Assembly: GCF_019649055.1 (NCBI RefSeq)
Contig: NW_026570332.1
Location: 310,001 to 374,000, forward strand
DNA length: 64,000 nucleotides
DNA from: Paramacrobiotus metropolitanus
Lineage: Eukaryota > Tardigrada > Eutardigrada > Parachela > Macrobiotidae
Direction: 5' to 3'
Within the stretch, counting starts at the first letter, position 1, and every line of letters starts with the position of its first letter. Below are positions 34,906-47,044 of the stretch, one piece after another. The translations under genes were made by a program, and so were the position numbers. The notes under the pieces are model-generated. The model saw only the letters and a program-made list of their open reading frames with translations. It searched no databases and was not told where the DNA came from.

Positions 34906-37646
34906 TTACTGAGGAATCCTCACTGGGCGTTTCACAGGGAATCTTCTTCGGGATTTGTCCTCACATTCCGTCTCCCATTCCTGTGTTGTTGGCAAATAAT
35001 CTTTGGTCAGCTCCACCAGTTTTGTAAGAGGACAGCGCACATCGCATTTAGCGTGCTTCAGAACGATTGGGTCCGTGTTCTCGAAGTTATTTTCTGTCGT
35101 ACTAAGACAAAGAGCGCATGCAGCGCGTTAAAAAGAAGGGTATATATTTACGTAATATATGCATTATATGCGTACATAATTATGTATATATTGTACATTC
35201 TATAACGATGTAGGACGATGCATACATTTTTAAAGAACTAATTTCTTATAAACTTTTGAAACTACAATGAGAACAGGGGCACCAAAATAGACAGCTTATT
35301 CTGACCTCCGGGCGTAGCTTGCGTTTAGTATTCGAAAAAATATACTACTTTCGGTTATTTTTATCGTGAAGTTCGACGAAACGCTTCTGAGTTCATCTAT
35401 CATCTATAAACTACCGGCATGTATAACTATGAGTACTTGTACTTATATCTATATGACTATATTCACTGTCAGTGTAGCTTACGATTAATACGAGTATAAT
35501 TATATGATGCAGTTAACATAAGAGATTGCACTTACTCATTCTTGTGAAGGATGCGAACGGTATTATCTTTGTAAAGCTCAAACATCAATGTATTCTGTAA
35601 AATAATCAAAATTATAGATAAGACTCATAAGAGTAACATTATATCCGTCAATATTCTCAATTGTAAAATTAATAATTTTCTAGTTAGTTGTCAACTTGTC
35701 ACCATCAAGTTTTTCGATCGTACCGCATATAAGGGGATCGCCATGTTTTTTTCTATATTGGTCAGGCCGTAGTCGTATAAATCCAAAACAGAAAGCAATC
35801 CACCAACGGAGTTATCGTGCTGTCAAAAGTAAAATTAAAATTTCCCAAATAACTTGATCTAATTATGTAGGTCTGAATAAATTCTGGCCATGAAATATTC
35901 AGAAAGTTTTTCTATTTTGGATTCCTATATTAAGCAAGCCAAATTTCTAGTATAATATAAGACAAAAACATTCAGTTTACATCGTGATACACACAAGTGC
36001 ATTACATGCAGCCAACACCCTAGCTTACCGATGCAAAAACATAAGCTTTGCGCTTTTGCAAATCTTTTGCATTCTTGGTTTTGTTTGCGAACAAATCCAT
36101 AAAGTATTTGAAGAGTTTTCCACCGTTAACTCGCGTTCGCTCGACGTCGCCATTGCCACCCACCCATATGTGGAATCTGCAAATAAATACAAATTCATCC
36201 CAAACACGGGTAATACAGCTTTGTACAACAACATTTGCGCGTAGATCTATCCGTTAAAATCAGTCAACAAAAAATTTCTGATTGCTCGATATTACCGCAG
36301 GTTGTCCAGATACTGGATCTTGTTGTATACATCTGGTGTGACCCAGGCTGGCAGCCTTATACCAGCGTACTTCTGGCAGCGCAGAACATCTGACACTTGT
36401 TCCAAACCTTTGGCTACCGTCATAGTGCTTTCGCCGCTGTTTCTGCGAACCATGTCCAGGAATTCCTGTAGGAAATTCAGCAGTTGCAAGATATTGTTAA
36501 GTGACCTTTTCGTCGTCTGTCATATAATATGGCGGAATACGAACTTTGTGTTCTTTCTCAATGGCGTCGAAAATCTTTTGCAGATCTGGTCTGTACGGTC
36601 GCTTATCGATGACCTCACAGTCAGTCTCCCCGAGCAATGCAGGATCGCTGGACATTCGCACCGGGAAGGGTCTCCATGCTTTGGCCAAAGGAGTTTTGTC
36701 CCAGACTTCGTTTTTTGTGGGCGGAAACCAGCCCGCCATATTGGCTGCGGCACTTTGCAAGGTGCGATCATAGTTGGTGGATTGCGTATAAACCTGTGTT
36801 TATATACATAACATAAGCACTCAAGACGTTAATTTTTTATGCAGTTCTTGCAAAAATTATTGTGAGATGTGATATACCGTATATAGGACCGATATGAGAT
36901 TACCTCGCGAATAGCGCGTTCCTTATCGATGTAGCCTAAAGGAATATGCATACCCCTTGTGAAATTAGGTGGCTTACATCATAATTATACGGACGCTACC
37001 GGGTTTAGTTACCGTCGTATCGCTTAGCCAAGTATTTGCCCAGCTTGTAATGCTGGAGCGTTCCTCCGGTTGTCAAACTACTAAAGCCACCAGGCCACAC
37101 TTTTTCTCCATACGGGTCGTTCTTGTAGGTATACGCGGTTGCTCGATATCCATGGCGAAAGATCTTAAAATTTGCAAATCAACGCTTTTATGACAATCAT
37201 TGTGCATGACTTGTTGCTCTTGAGATACTCGTATAATAACAATATTGTAGTGCAGTAGTGAATTAATGTCACGCGAACGCACCTTTTATTGTTCTGATTG
37301 TATCTGTCAGATACAAATAAACTCTAGATCGATAGAATATCCATTCATTGTCAGTGATCTAATTTTAAAAACAGTTTACAGTCATATGAATTTTGCCATC
37401 AACAAATAATATGAAGTGATTTTCCTTTTGTTTTTAGTTTCTCAACGTTTCCCATTACTACAACATTATCTGCTTGTATTACATAGCAATGCCACACCTG
37501 CATAATATTCCATTACGTCACCTTTTAATTACGAGCTTACCACAATTAAGAACTGGAGATCATTGGTGTTCACTTTCTCCAAGGCATGGCTCGCAACCAC
37601 GAATAAGCCGGCAATGGCCACAGCTAGCAAAAAAGGGCGATACATA
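34906..37646 (-). CDS. Secreted histidine acid phosphatase, tandem copy B
   Basis: Paralogue of the gene at 31716-34104, same strand and same exon plan. The ATG at 37646 starts a signal peptide (MYRPFLLAVAIAGLFVVASH). The active-site exon (about 37165-37013) reads IFRHGYRATAYTYKNDPYGE, then WPGGFSSLTTGGTLQHYKLG and KYLAKRYDG. The next large exon has YDRTLQSAAANMAGWFPPTK and ends near 36490 (YYMTDDEK). Then come EFLDMVRRNSGE...DVLRCQKYAG, FHIWVGGNGDVERTRVNGGK, HDNSVGGLLSVLDLYDYGL with the catalytic HD, and NTDPIVLKHAKCDVRCPLTK; the frame ends ...RRRFPVKRPVRIPQ with stop at 34906-34908. Arg-His-Gly and His-Asp catalytic elements are both intact. Shared exon borders and about 60-70 percent similarity by eye indicate tandem duplication of a complete gene. 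Divergence shows it is not recent. Confidence 0.85.
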
Positions 37647-37771
37647 TTGCTTATTGTCTGAGCGGCTTATTCTTGTTGATTGTTCCTACACGGAACTACA
37701 ATTCTAAGAGCGCACCTGTTGGGCGCAAAAAAAGTGGCTGCACTGGCACGCTTAATGGTGAAAATTGTGCG

Positions 37772-37779
37772 TTTATATA
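37772..37779 (-). promoter_or_regulatory. TATA box of acid phosphatase B
   Basis: TATATAAA on the minus strand, about 130 bases upstream of the ATG at 37646. Confidence 0.45.
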
Positions 37780-37799
37780 CTGCTCCACATATGGACCAT

Positions 37800-39312
37800 C
37801 CGTGTTTCGCTGGATTAAGATGACAACGGGCATCATCATTAAACTTATGCCAAGTAACCACTAATAACCGGAATCTAGGCACATGTTTACAGTATTGTAC
37901 AACGTTGGCTCACCATCATTTTATGGCATTCACTGCATTATTAGCGATATGTGATTAAATTGAGTCACCCGATGGCCTAGAATTCCCATATGCACAAAAA
38001 TACTTCTTTGTACGGCAGTGAACAGCGAAAGTTTAGAAAGCTCTCATTGTAGTTTTGAACTTTTAATACTTCGTGCAAAATTTTTAGCTTACCGCTTTGT
38101 AATGTGTTTCTGTATATATTGTATGTGCAGGTTCATGTGTATACAAGGCTGTTTTTAGCGGTTACAGATAATATATGCACATTATATTATAATGTACTGT
38201 ACCAGAAATGCACCAGAAATATATTATAATGTACCAGAAATGCCGGAAATCCCGATCACTTGCAGATAGACAGTTTTATGGTTTAATTTCTGTCGACCAG
38301 GTCCATTTGTGCAAAACCCTGCTTAATGTTTGTAAGAACTAAGAACTTTATTTAACGCTCTGGCGTTTTCAAAATCTACCCCATACTAAACTGTTAATAT
38401 AATCGAACTCCAAGAAAATCCCAACCCGTGATATTACAAAATACTACACGAAGATGATCCTTGTATTTAGATCTGAAGTATGCAAATTAAAAGTATTAAA
38501 TTGTGTATCTGCAGAGTATCTACGAGTATTGCTAGATATTCATTGGCCGGAGCTGTTGTTTTATCGATGGTAACTTTTAATGGGTTTCTGTTTGGCGATG
38601 CGTGCCGGCGAAATGCAGCAGATGGACGTAAAGATTTACATGTTTTATTATCATTGCCTCAAGTGTTTTCTCATTAAATTCAACCATAAGTTTTTCAACA
38701 AACATTTACAACGTCTTGTCGCATGGGCAAACACGATGTCCAGGCATTTACGTCTGTCGATCATCCATTAGAACGACTGGTACAAGTCGCATAGACAAAC
38801 AGACGGGATATATCTGCTTTTATGATCGATGCTGCAATACATACTCGCCGTAACTGTTTTCTTTAGCGTTTTTGTTTAGCATCATTTGTCGCGTTTAAAA
38901 AATAAAGAGCGCAGCATCGGCCCACATAAATGTACAGATACATAAAATAAAACAACATTATTTAATTAATAAAATTACTTCAGATACCAACATTTGCATA
39001 AACATATAGTCAGCTGAAAATGTCAATATGCACAGAGACAATACAAAGAAAATTGACAATTTTAGCTATATATTCAACAAGTCAGTTGTAATCGACATGA
39101 AATATCATGCTGGACAGAATAACAACGCACAATACAAGAAGACTATAAAGGACTATAAGGATCTTTTAGATGCCTTCCTACTGCAAAGAATGTTCTTTAC
39201 TTCTGTGAAGGAACATAAACACAGGGGAGGTTTGCAGGTTAATCAAAAAGGGGTGTATGCATGGTGTTTGAAAATATACAGAGTATATAATAATGAGAAG
39301 GGCGCTTAATGC
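37800..39312. other. Spacer between acid phosphatase B and calbindin
   Basis: AT-rich, no gene recognised. A short imperfect direct repeat around TATTATAATGTAC...CCAGAAATG lies at about 38182-38245. A 93-codon plus-strand frame at 39028-39309 is AT-rich, without homology, and lies in the presumed calbindin 3' untranslated region. Confidence 0.4.
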
Positions 39313-42300
39313 TTATCGCATGCTCAAACCTGTTTCATCCGCCATCACTGTCAGGATCATGGAGAGCTCCCGTAGGTTTATTTTTCCATCACTGTTGGAA
39401 TCACAGGAACTTAAAAGGGCTTTCTTCGTATCCTCCAAATCATTTATGTCGTACTCCACGCAGTAATAAGCTAACAGGTCTTTTACCAGGCCCGTCAACT
39501 CCTCGCCTTCGATTGTGCCACTCCCATCCTAATGAGAAACTCAGGTCTTGAAATTTTGTCTTGGATATTTATGACATTTTTTCTATTGAAGGATTGGATT
39601 ATTTGCGTGTTTGTTGGAATACAGTTAATACCGAAATATTAGCTTAAATCTTGAAAGGAATAACGCCTGCTGAGCTATATGCAACTGTGCGGGCACTGCC
39701 CGGCTTAAAGGCAGTTAATCATAATAATTTTATACCTACAGTATGTATATATAGAGATCTAACCTTATTGTACTTTATAACTTACTTTGTCATAGACTTT
39801 CAACACTTTCTTTACATCTTCTCCTGAAAGCTTTCGTCGACTTCCCTGTAATTAGTATCAATTTTCTTGATGGCGATATTTGCCTTACAAATAACAGACG
39901 TCGGCGCGTTACATAGGCTATACGTGAGAGTGACCTTTTTAATCGCAGCGTTGAGGAATGTGGCATTGACCGGCAAAAGTCTGCAATTACAGTGGCATAA
40001 CTCGAGTTTATAGCTGTGTTACACTGACGTGCATGCAAACTCTATTGAGAAGGAAATACTTGGACATTTCACTGAGCTTCAGTTTTCCTGTTTTAGTTGT
40101 GTCGTAAATCTTCATCTGTAGGATAAGTGTTACACTTTACTACGAAAAACCGTTTCAAATGTCAATGAATTCAGCACGCATTTTCTTAAAAGTAAATGAA
40201 ATTGTTCTTACTATTGTATCGGCGTATTCGCGCAGTGTGCCGTCATCAATCTCCACTCGAGGTTTGGACAAAAATATGAGCTGCCTTAAAAATTCCTGTA
40301 AAGGTTCCCAATGTATAATGCACCATATTGACCCGTATAAAGAAAACTGTCACGAAAAGTATAGCAGGTCGGGCTAGCATTAATATTAAAAACAGATTGC
40401 CAATACCGATTATGAAAACGGAACTACAAAAGTAGGCTTTTTAGTACCACAAACAGACATTTCATGTGAAAATAAAGTTGTTAATACTTTATAAGATTTT
40501 TTATGTACAACGTTATAGCGTAGGCAATATTCTTGTGTAATGCTGACCTTTAATTCTGTGACGTCAATTTGCCCGCTGAAGTCTTTATCAAATCTTTTCC
40601 ATATCTGTCAAAGTCGCCGGTGTTCGCTGTTTATTCAATGTTTAGCAGTGTACGCAAACTCAGTTTATGCTTCGCGACAACTCACCCGTATAAAATCCAC
40701 TCCGGATTCTAAAGGGACATTATAGCGAAAAATAAGGAAGAAGTTCTCATCCAAGGGCAGCAGTTTGGCAAGCTATAGAAAATGCATCAAACGCATGAAC
40801 ATTTCTTTACCAGGAGCACATTGAAATATGGCACACTGCACTTGCCTCCTTGATGTCAATTTTCCCATCACGATTTGCGTCATGCAGCTCGAGAAAGCGT
40901 TGTTTCAAGGCCTGCAGTTCTTCGGCACTTATGGTTTTCTAGAGAAACCGAGTAATTCGATAAATATGGTATGTCACGAAAATGAGCCTATTTATACTAG
41001 TGGCTAATAGTCGCATACACATAAATTAGAAATGATTATAGGGTTTCACAACAATTTTTACAAGCATTTTCGTTTAAATTTTCGCTCGGTGGCATTCGTT
41101 GATCAAGCCGGAGCATTTTTTGTACAGAAGAGCCTATGAAAAATAAATCTTGTTGTCCGGATCTCGTACAATAAATTATTTATTATTCGCTGAAGTAAAC
41201 TAAAATTTTATATTGTTTTAATTTGTTTGGAAAGCGAATGAATAATGGAGTGAAATTCAGGACACAACCATCAGCAGCTGTTCCATTCAATCAGCATAAA
41301 TGCTACATGAACTAATATATAGTTACCCTTGTATTCTTTTTTCTAACATGTTTCTAAAATAATCGGATAATGACATTTGGCACTCAAATTACCATGTTAC
41401 TCGTTAATAGCCAATTACCCTGTTATCGAGTAAACAGCACTGCTTTCGCCCGATCAAAATACTAGCTAGGTACAAACAGACACCTCGTTAATAATGTGCA
41501 ATCCGCACTCGATCTCTTGCCACTGTAAAAAGTCCAAACCATAACTAATTTTGCTAAATTCTGCTCATTTTATACTAAAGCGTCAGAATTACATGACCGA
41601 GTTTTATATTCACTTGGAGCACCCGGGCGTGCATGAATGTATCAAGGAGGATTTTATTGTTGTATAATTTATTACTTGGTATTATATGCTTGGTGAATAA
41701 TCAGTTTTTATATACAGAAACTTCAGTACGTTATGCCGCGCGAGCTTTTGTTAGCAAAATTCCAGCATGCAGGAGGTCTGAGCCGTAGATAGGCGAATAA
41801 TTCAGTTTTGTTATGTCCGATACTATTAAGATGCAAATAACCAATAAAAATTCCAGCCCAACTGGTGCTGACATTTAATTAAAATTTTTTGAATAAATAG
41901 ATCCGTAGGGATACAAGCGATAAAAAGTGAGGCCGTGCATGAGTTTCAATGATAGAATTGTAACACTGCCGGCTTTTCGTACATTACTGCGTGCGTAGCC
42001 AGTGTCTTTTCCGTCAGCAATTTTGAATCACTTGGGAAAACGGCTTACAGATCCAGCTGAGCGCGCACTTTCAAGTGAATGTTCAAGCTAATTATTTGGA
42101 ACAATTAGAGAACAAGCAAATTAAAAATTTTCCAAAGAGGATTTCTGGTGATAAAGCGTCGAACCGCACTGCAGCAGCGCAAGACGACGGTTACATAAAC
42201 TGCGTATTTTTGACAGAACATAAAACAGAACACCCGAATAGCGAATGTCTGAAACAATGGATTGCATGAAATTGTCTGAGTTGGGCCAAATTTGTGACAG

Positions 42301-44495
42301 CTGTAAAGCGATAGTACCGCGGGCAGTGTTACACTTTAGAATGTAAAAAATATGCATGATGGAACGTAAGCTAAGGCAGGTAAATATTTAATGAGCTGTT
42401 TCAGTGTGTACAATACACGCCACCTCGTTTGTTCATAGTAAGTATTATACAAAGTATCTCGTTTGTTCGTAGCAAGTAATAAGTATGATATCTGCACAAT
42501 AATTATTAAATCCAGATAATACAGGCAAATTTTTGTAAAGTACCAATAGTTAAATGCACCTTATTGTATTTTCATATACGTACTTTGCACAAACATTCTC
42601 AAGCATATACGGAACTCTGTTGTCGTGGCTAATAAATGCCCTGTAGTGCATATCCCAAAAATCTATCATAAAATTTAAGACGTAATAAAATTCCTCAAGT
42701 TTTTTCCAGCTGTTTTATATACATAGTGGACAAATTCTGGCTTAATGATGTTTCGCCGGCTTTAATAAACATATAGATTCCTATTATTTCGAAGGCAAAA
42801 ATACTTTCCAGAAAGCCGGCTTTGGGTTATACTGTTGCCGACAAGCGGTATTTTCTACTATTTGCAAAGATTCAAAGCACATTTTGATGCATTACAATCA
42901 CAATTAATCTGGACCAAACGTGGACCCGCTCACGCCTGCTGTGCGCGACAGTGCATGGAAAGACAGGAGGTCTCAGTCAAAACTATGATGGTGCAATTGA
43001 TTATTCAAGTGCATCCAGCAATGCCGTTGTCGCATCCCGCGTGTTAAACGCATTTTTCCTTTTCAGTCGCACCATTCTGACCAGTACAACGTACTCACCC
43101 CTTGCGCCCCGTGTTCCGCTAGGATGAAGTCCTTAAGGAATTTCTCCAGTTCCTTCCCCTCGATGAAGCCGTTTCCTGTTAGAGAATACCATGTAGCTGC
43201 ACTTAGCGTTTATTTAGAAGCAAATTTACTGCCGGTCGCAATCATAAATACGATGCATAACCCGTGTCCAATCGATCATATTTTCCTCCCGTTTGTCTAA
43301 CATATTTTCATGTGTCCATACTCCAAAGTTTATCACTGTACAACATCGATCTAGTCATCACTACAATGTGGCCAACCATACTTTTTTATTGTTAGGGATA
43401 ACGCTGTATATTTACCATCGATGCGGTCTTTCTTCGGCGCAAAATGGATCTAACTTCGTTAGTATTAATCAGACAGTGGGAAGAATAAGGTCACCGCTGT
43501 AGCATTTTATCTCTATTTTTCTTCGATTGAATCTGGAACTGACAGTGTGGACCGTGCCAATTGTTTCATTTAGAAACATCAAAATTTGGATAAACAAATA
43601 AATAAACATAATGTTTTAAAAATTTTAACCAAATTATCGCAGCGTATTGCCGAATCGTCTTTTGTTGAATAACTGTCGTGGTTTTTACTATAGAGGTAGC
43701 CCTAAATATAAACTCGTATGTATCTCTCATGTAAAAAGTCTAATGAGCTGCTCATTGATTATCGACGGTGCCACTCACTAGATCACTACGATGGATTTGA
43801 TTTTTCCTCGGCTTATAATGCACCTCTATTCACAATGCCGCCAAATTTAGAGGCGACCGGCATCGATCGCAGCCATGCATACAAATTATGCGCGTTACTT
43901 ATGCACTCGTAACGGTCAAAGCCAATCCTTAAAAAATTGGATTATGACGCTAATGTGTGCGTAAAGCTCATACACAGCCCTTTCACGATGCCGATAAACT
44001 TATTTTTTGCCGTCCGGAAGAAAATTCACAAAAACAGCACGCTAATTTTACTTCCTCACTTTCATATTGCAAAACACAGTAAACGTGTGCATATTCATTA
44101 TTTTTGTTGCAAAATCCTATGCTAATCACTGAAACTCATCGATCTTTACTAATCGTAGTCAGCATTCAACGACATACTGGTGGTCGAATATTTGCACTAT
44201 ATTAATTTTTTGGAGCAACAACCAATCTCCCTACACAAAGGTCTACATTCTCGTCTTTAAACAGGGGACTTAGTTACGGGAAATTAAGTAGGTAATCACG
44301 TAATGGCTATTGAGCAATTATTAACTGCAATCAAAAATGCATTATGTTATCGTTACAGCACGCGATGTACGTACCATCTCGGTCATAGTTATTCCATGCC
44401 GTAATAAACTGAGAGGCCGTTAGAGCTTTGAAAGTACCATCAGCTTGTCCCAGTAACTGCTCGAGGTAATTCTGTGTTGGTCGGCTGCTTGACAT
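39313..44495 (-). CDS. Calbindin/calretinin-type protein with six EF-hands
   Basis: Cytosolic calcium buffer and sensor, closest by eye to Drosophila calbindin-32 and vertebrate calretinin/calbindin. Nine exons: 44495-44375, 43175-43099, 40938-40846, 40772-40686, 40604-40548, 40295-40212, 40115-about 40029, 39845-39786 and 39528-39313, all in phase. EF1 is YDRDGNGFIEGKEL, EF2 HDANRDGKIDIKEL, EF3 FDKDFSGQIDVTEL, EF4 YDTTKTGKLKLSEM, EF5 YDKDGSGTIEGEEL and EF6 CDSNSDGKINLREL. EF1, 2, 3, 5 and 6 have usable loops. EF4 lacks the acidic residues at positions 3 and 5 and is probably inactive. LAKLLPLDENFFLIFRYNVP between EF2 and EF3 is the family signature. Total about 260 residues plus linkers, the usual size. 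Introns 1 and 2 are long (1.2 and 2.2 kb). The third exon ends at a GC donor (GAG|GCAAGT). Confidence 0.88.
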
Positions 44496-44571
44496 GGTGG
44501 TTGGAGTAGCTCTCGATATAAACGACACACACGACTCCTCTTTTGACCGACTCCTTCCGTATCCCGGATCG

Positions 44572-44579
44572 TATATATA
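44572..44579 (-). promoter_or_regulatory. TATA box of the calbindin gene
   Basis: TATATATA on the minus strand about 80 bases upstream of the ATG at 44495. Confidence 0.45.
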
Positions 44580-47044
44580 TCACACAACAACCACGTTGGG
44601 CAACAACAACAACAGTCGGCTAAGAATAGCCAACACACGCCGTCACTCTATCGCCGCAATCCACAGGTTACCCGGTGGTAAAAAAGGCAAATGTGCAATT
44701 TACAAAGAGAACATCAACATTACCAATACAGCCAATATTCTACGAGTGCTATCCACGGCATGCGGTGCTCTGGAGTGCAAGACAAAAACTATACTGTATA
44801 GCTCAACGTGTACGCGGTTGTGTATAAGTATGTACGCGATCCCCCAAATGTGAACAATAAAGTGAACCGTCCGGAAAGGACCACATAGCCGTAATGGCCT
44901 GACAACCGGCTTAAAATGCAACGGTTAATGCTGGGATGATATCGCCGGCGCTGACGGAGGAAACACAGGGAAGAGCGCGCGATGGCGGGCTATATAAATG
45001 TGTGAGATATAAAGGCTCGCTGGGTATTTGATCCTCTGTGAGTTATTGATCGTTTACCCATGTTGAGTCCTTATGGTCTGGAGTATTATAAGCGCGCGGA
45101 AAGAGAATGTACCCAACGTTAAACTTTTCATGTCATCCCGTGTCGTTGCCTGCTGCTGATGCGACACCGGGCATACGGTGGAATTATTTGTATTTTGCCG
45201 CGATATATACAGTTCCCCCTCCGACAACTGCGGCTAAACACCACTGAGGATAATCCGCCTTAATATCACGTCATAATAATGAATTTACGCCTCGACGTAT
45301 GAATGGTAGCGTTACACTTTGTTGCGTAAGCAAAGTGAAATATCCTGACGTCAACTGTTGACTTTGTAGTCAATGCTTTCTACTGCACTTGCCTTTTATT
45401 TAATTATTGCCAGAAGCTTTTCTTTTTCCATACATAAACTGCAGATAAATATTATAGGCAGTACAAGTTCTGCCAGTATTATCATTTCTTTATCTTTACA
45501 CAAATCCTGGGAGATTTAGGTGATGTAGCTTTAAGTCTGTGGACAATGGGCAGCAGATCGTTTACATGATGAAGACATCGAAACCGTAAACCAGCCAGGA
45601 TTAATTCGATCGTTTACAACCGGCCTCGCGGCACAAGCAAATAGTTACTGTATCACATCATCCCATTCGTCGCCAGTTGTAACTGTAGAAGATAACGCTA
45701 TTTACGTCTAAAAAATAATTCCAACATTAATGAAACTGCGGTCATTTCTCAATATCGACAGTGGTTATTCCAGTAAAGATCGTATAGGAAATCTTATTAA
45801 CATTAAAGTGTAATAATCTTAAGCTTATGGCCTTATGATATCATTTCCCCACGTGCACTGCGCGTAAAAAATTTTACATCAACGTTAACCTGACAGTAGT
45901 ATTAATTTCTGCGAAAAGGAACGAAACAGTTACGTCTGTTTTATGGAAAAGTTCTTCCTGAACGGAGAACGTGCCCTTCGTGCAACGAAGGTTTGCATAT
46001 TGCTGTCATCTGATATGTTATTAACATTTGATTTTTGTACTCAATACTTCGGAAAACAACAGGCAGCTGCGTTGATGAAATACACGTGGAAACTCATAGC
46101 ATCGCTGAATGCGGTTTTACATGGATGTACAAGTAAGCAGCTAGGTGCTGCAAGCTGGGTTTACATCAGGTAGAACCCAATCGCTACTTAAGAGTTTGTG
46201 AAACCAGTTGGCAAAATTTAATAGGGCAAATAGAGTACATCCTACAGTAAGCACTGTGTGAACATTCGGGGATGAGGCCGGATGTTGTTGAACTGCTGGA
46301 TGCATATCTGTATGCACGAGTATATGCAGCTATGCATATAGCGGCAGATGTGTCTCTATAATTAAATTAGGCTCGCATAAATTCTACCTGCGGCATTTCA
46401 GTTATTCCAGAGAACGGTACGTACATCTCTAACCTAAGTTAATCATGCAAGAGAGCTTGACCATGATAACCTTGATACGATCATTGCGACAAATTAATGG
46501 TGGACGTCTAGACAGCCGAAAAGCACACATGACACATACAAATAATTACTCCAAAAGCGTTACTTAAAAATGAACCAAAGAAAACTTGTAATAAACACCA
46601 AAACACCCAGTCCATGGATCTAACGAGAAGGCATAAAAACAAGTTCAACTTTCAAACCTCGATAACGAACATTCCGGTCGAATGAAACCCATAAACTGCG
46701 TTTAATCGCACCAAGTGACACAGTCATATCCCATATCCGCATAATAATGCAAAATTTATCATTAGATGAACACGAACAACTAAAACCACAAACATAAAAT
46801 CAGAACCCTTTATACAAGCAAATCACTTCGCTACAGATTAAATCACTATTCTAAGTACATAAAACTCTCTGCTAAAACATAATCTACGATCATATACATG
46901 CTTATTATCCACAAACAATTAAAAAAGAAATGGGCATTTCAAAAATGTAACCCATAAACCCACACGGCGATGTATGACTAACGGAATAACTCCGTTTTTT
47001 GTCCATATTCGTTGGATGCAGTCGGATCACCGTGTGCGTGTCAC
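44580..47044. other. Spacer between calbindin and RNF19
   Basis: No exon recognised on either strand. A plus-strand TATATAAA at 44991-44998 in a GC-rich setting could be a promoter reading away from calbindin, but no downstream coding sequence was found. The right side holds the RNF19 3' untranslated region. Confidence 0.4.

Noticed and set aside
39028-39309. 93-codon plus-strand frame
   Set aside because: AT-rich composition, no family resemblance, overlaps the expected 3' untranslated region of calbindin on the other strand.
44991-44998. Plus-strand TATATAAA as promoter of a new gene
   Set aside because: No coding sequence or splice-consistent exon follows on the plus strand.
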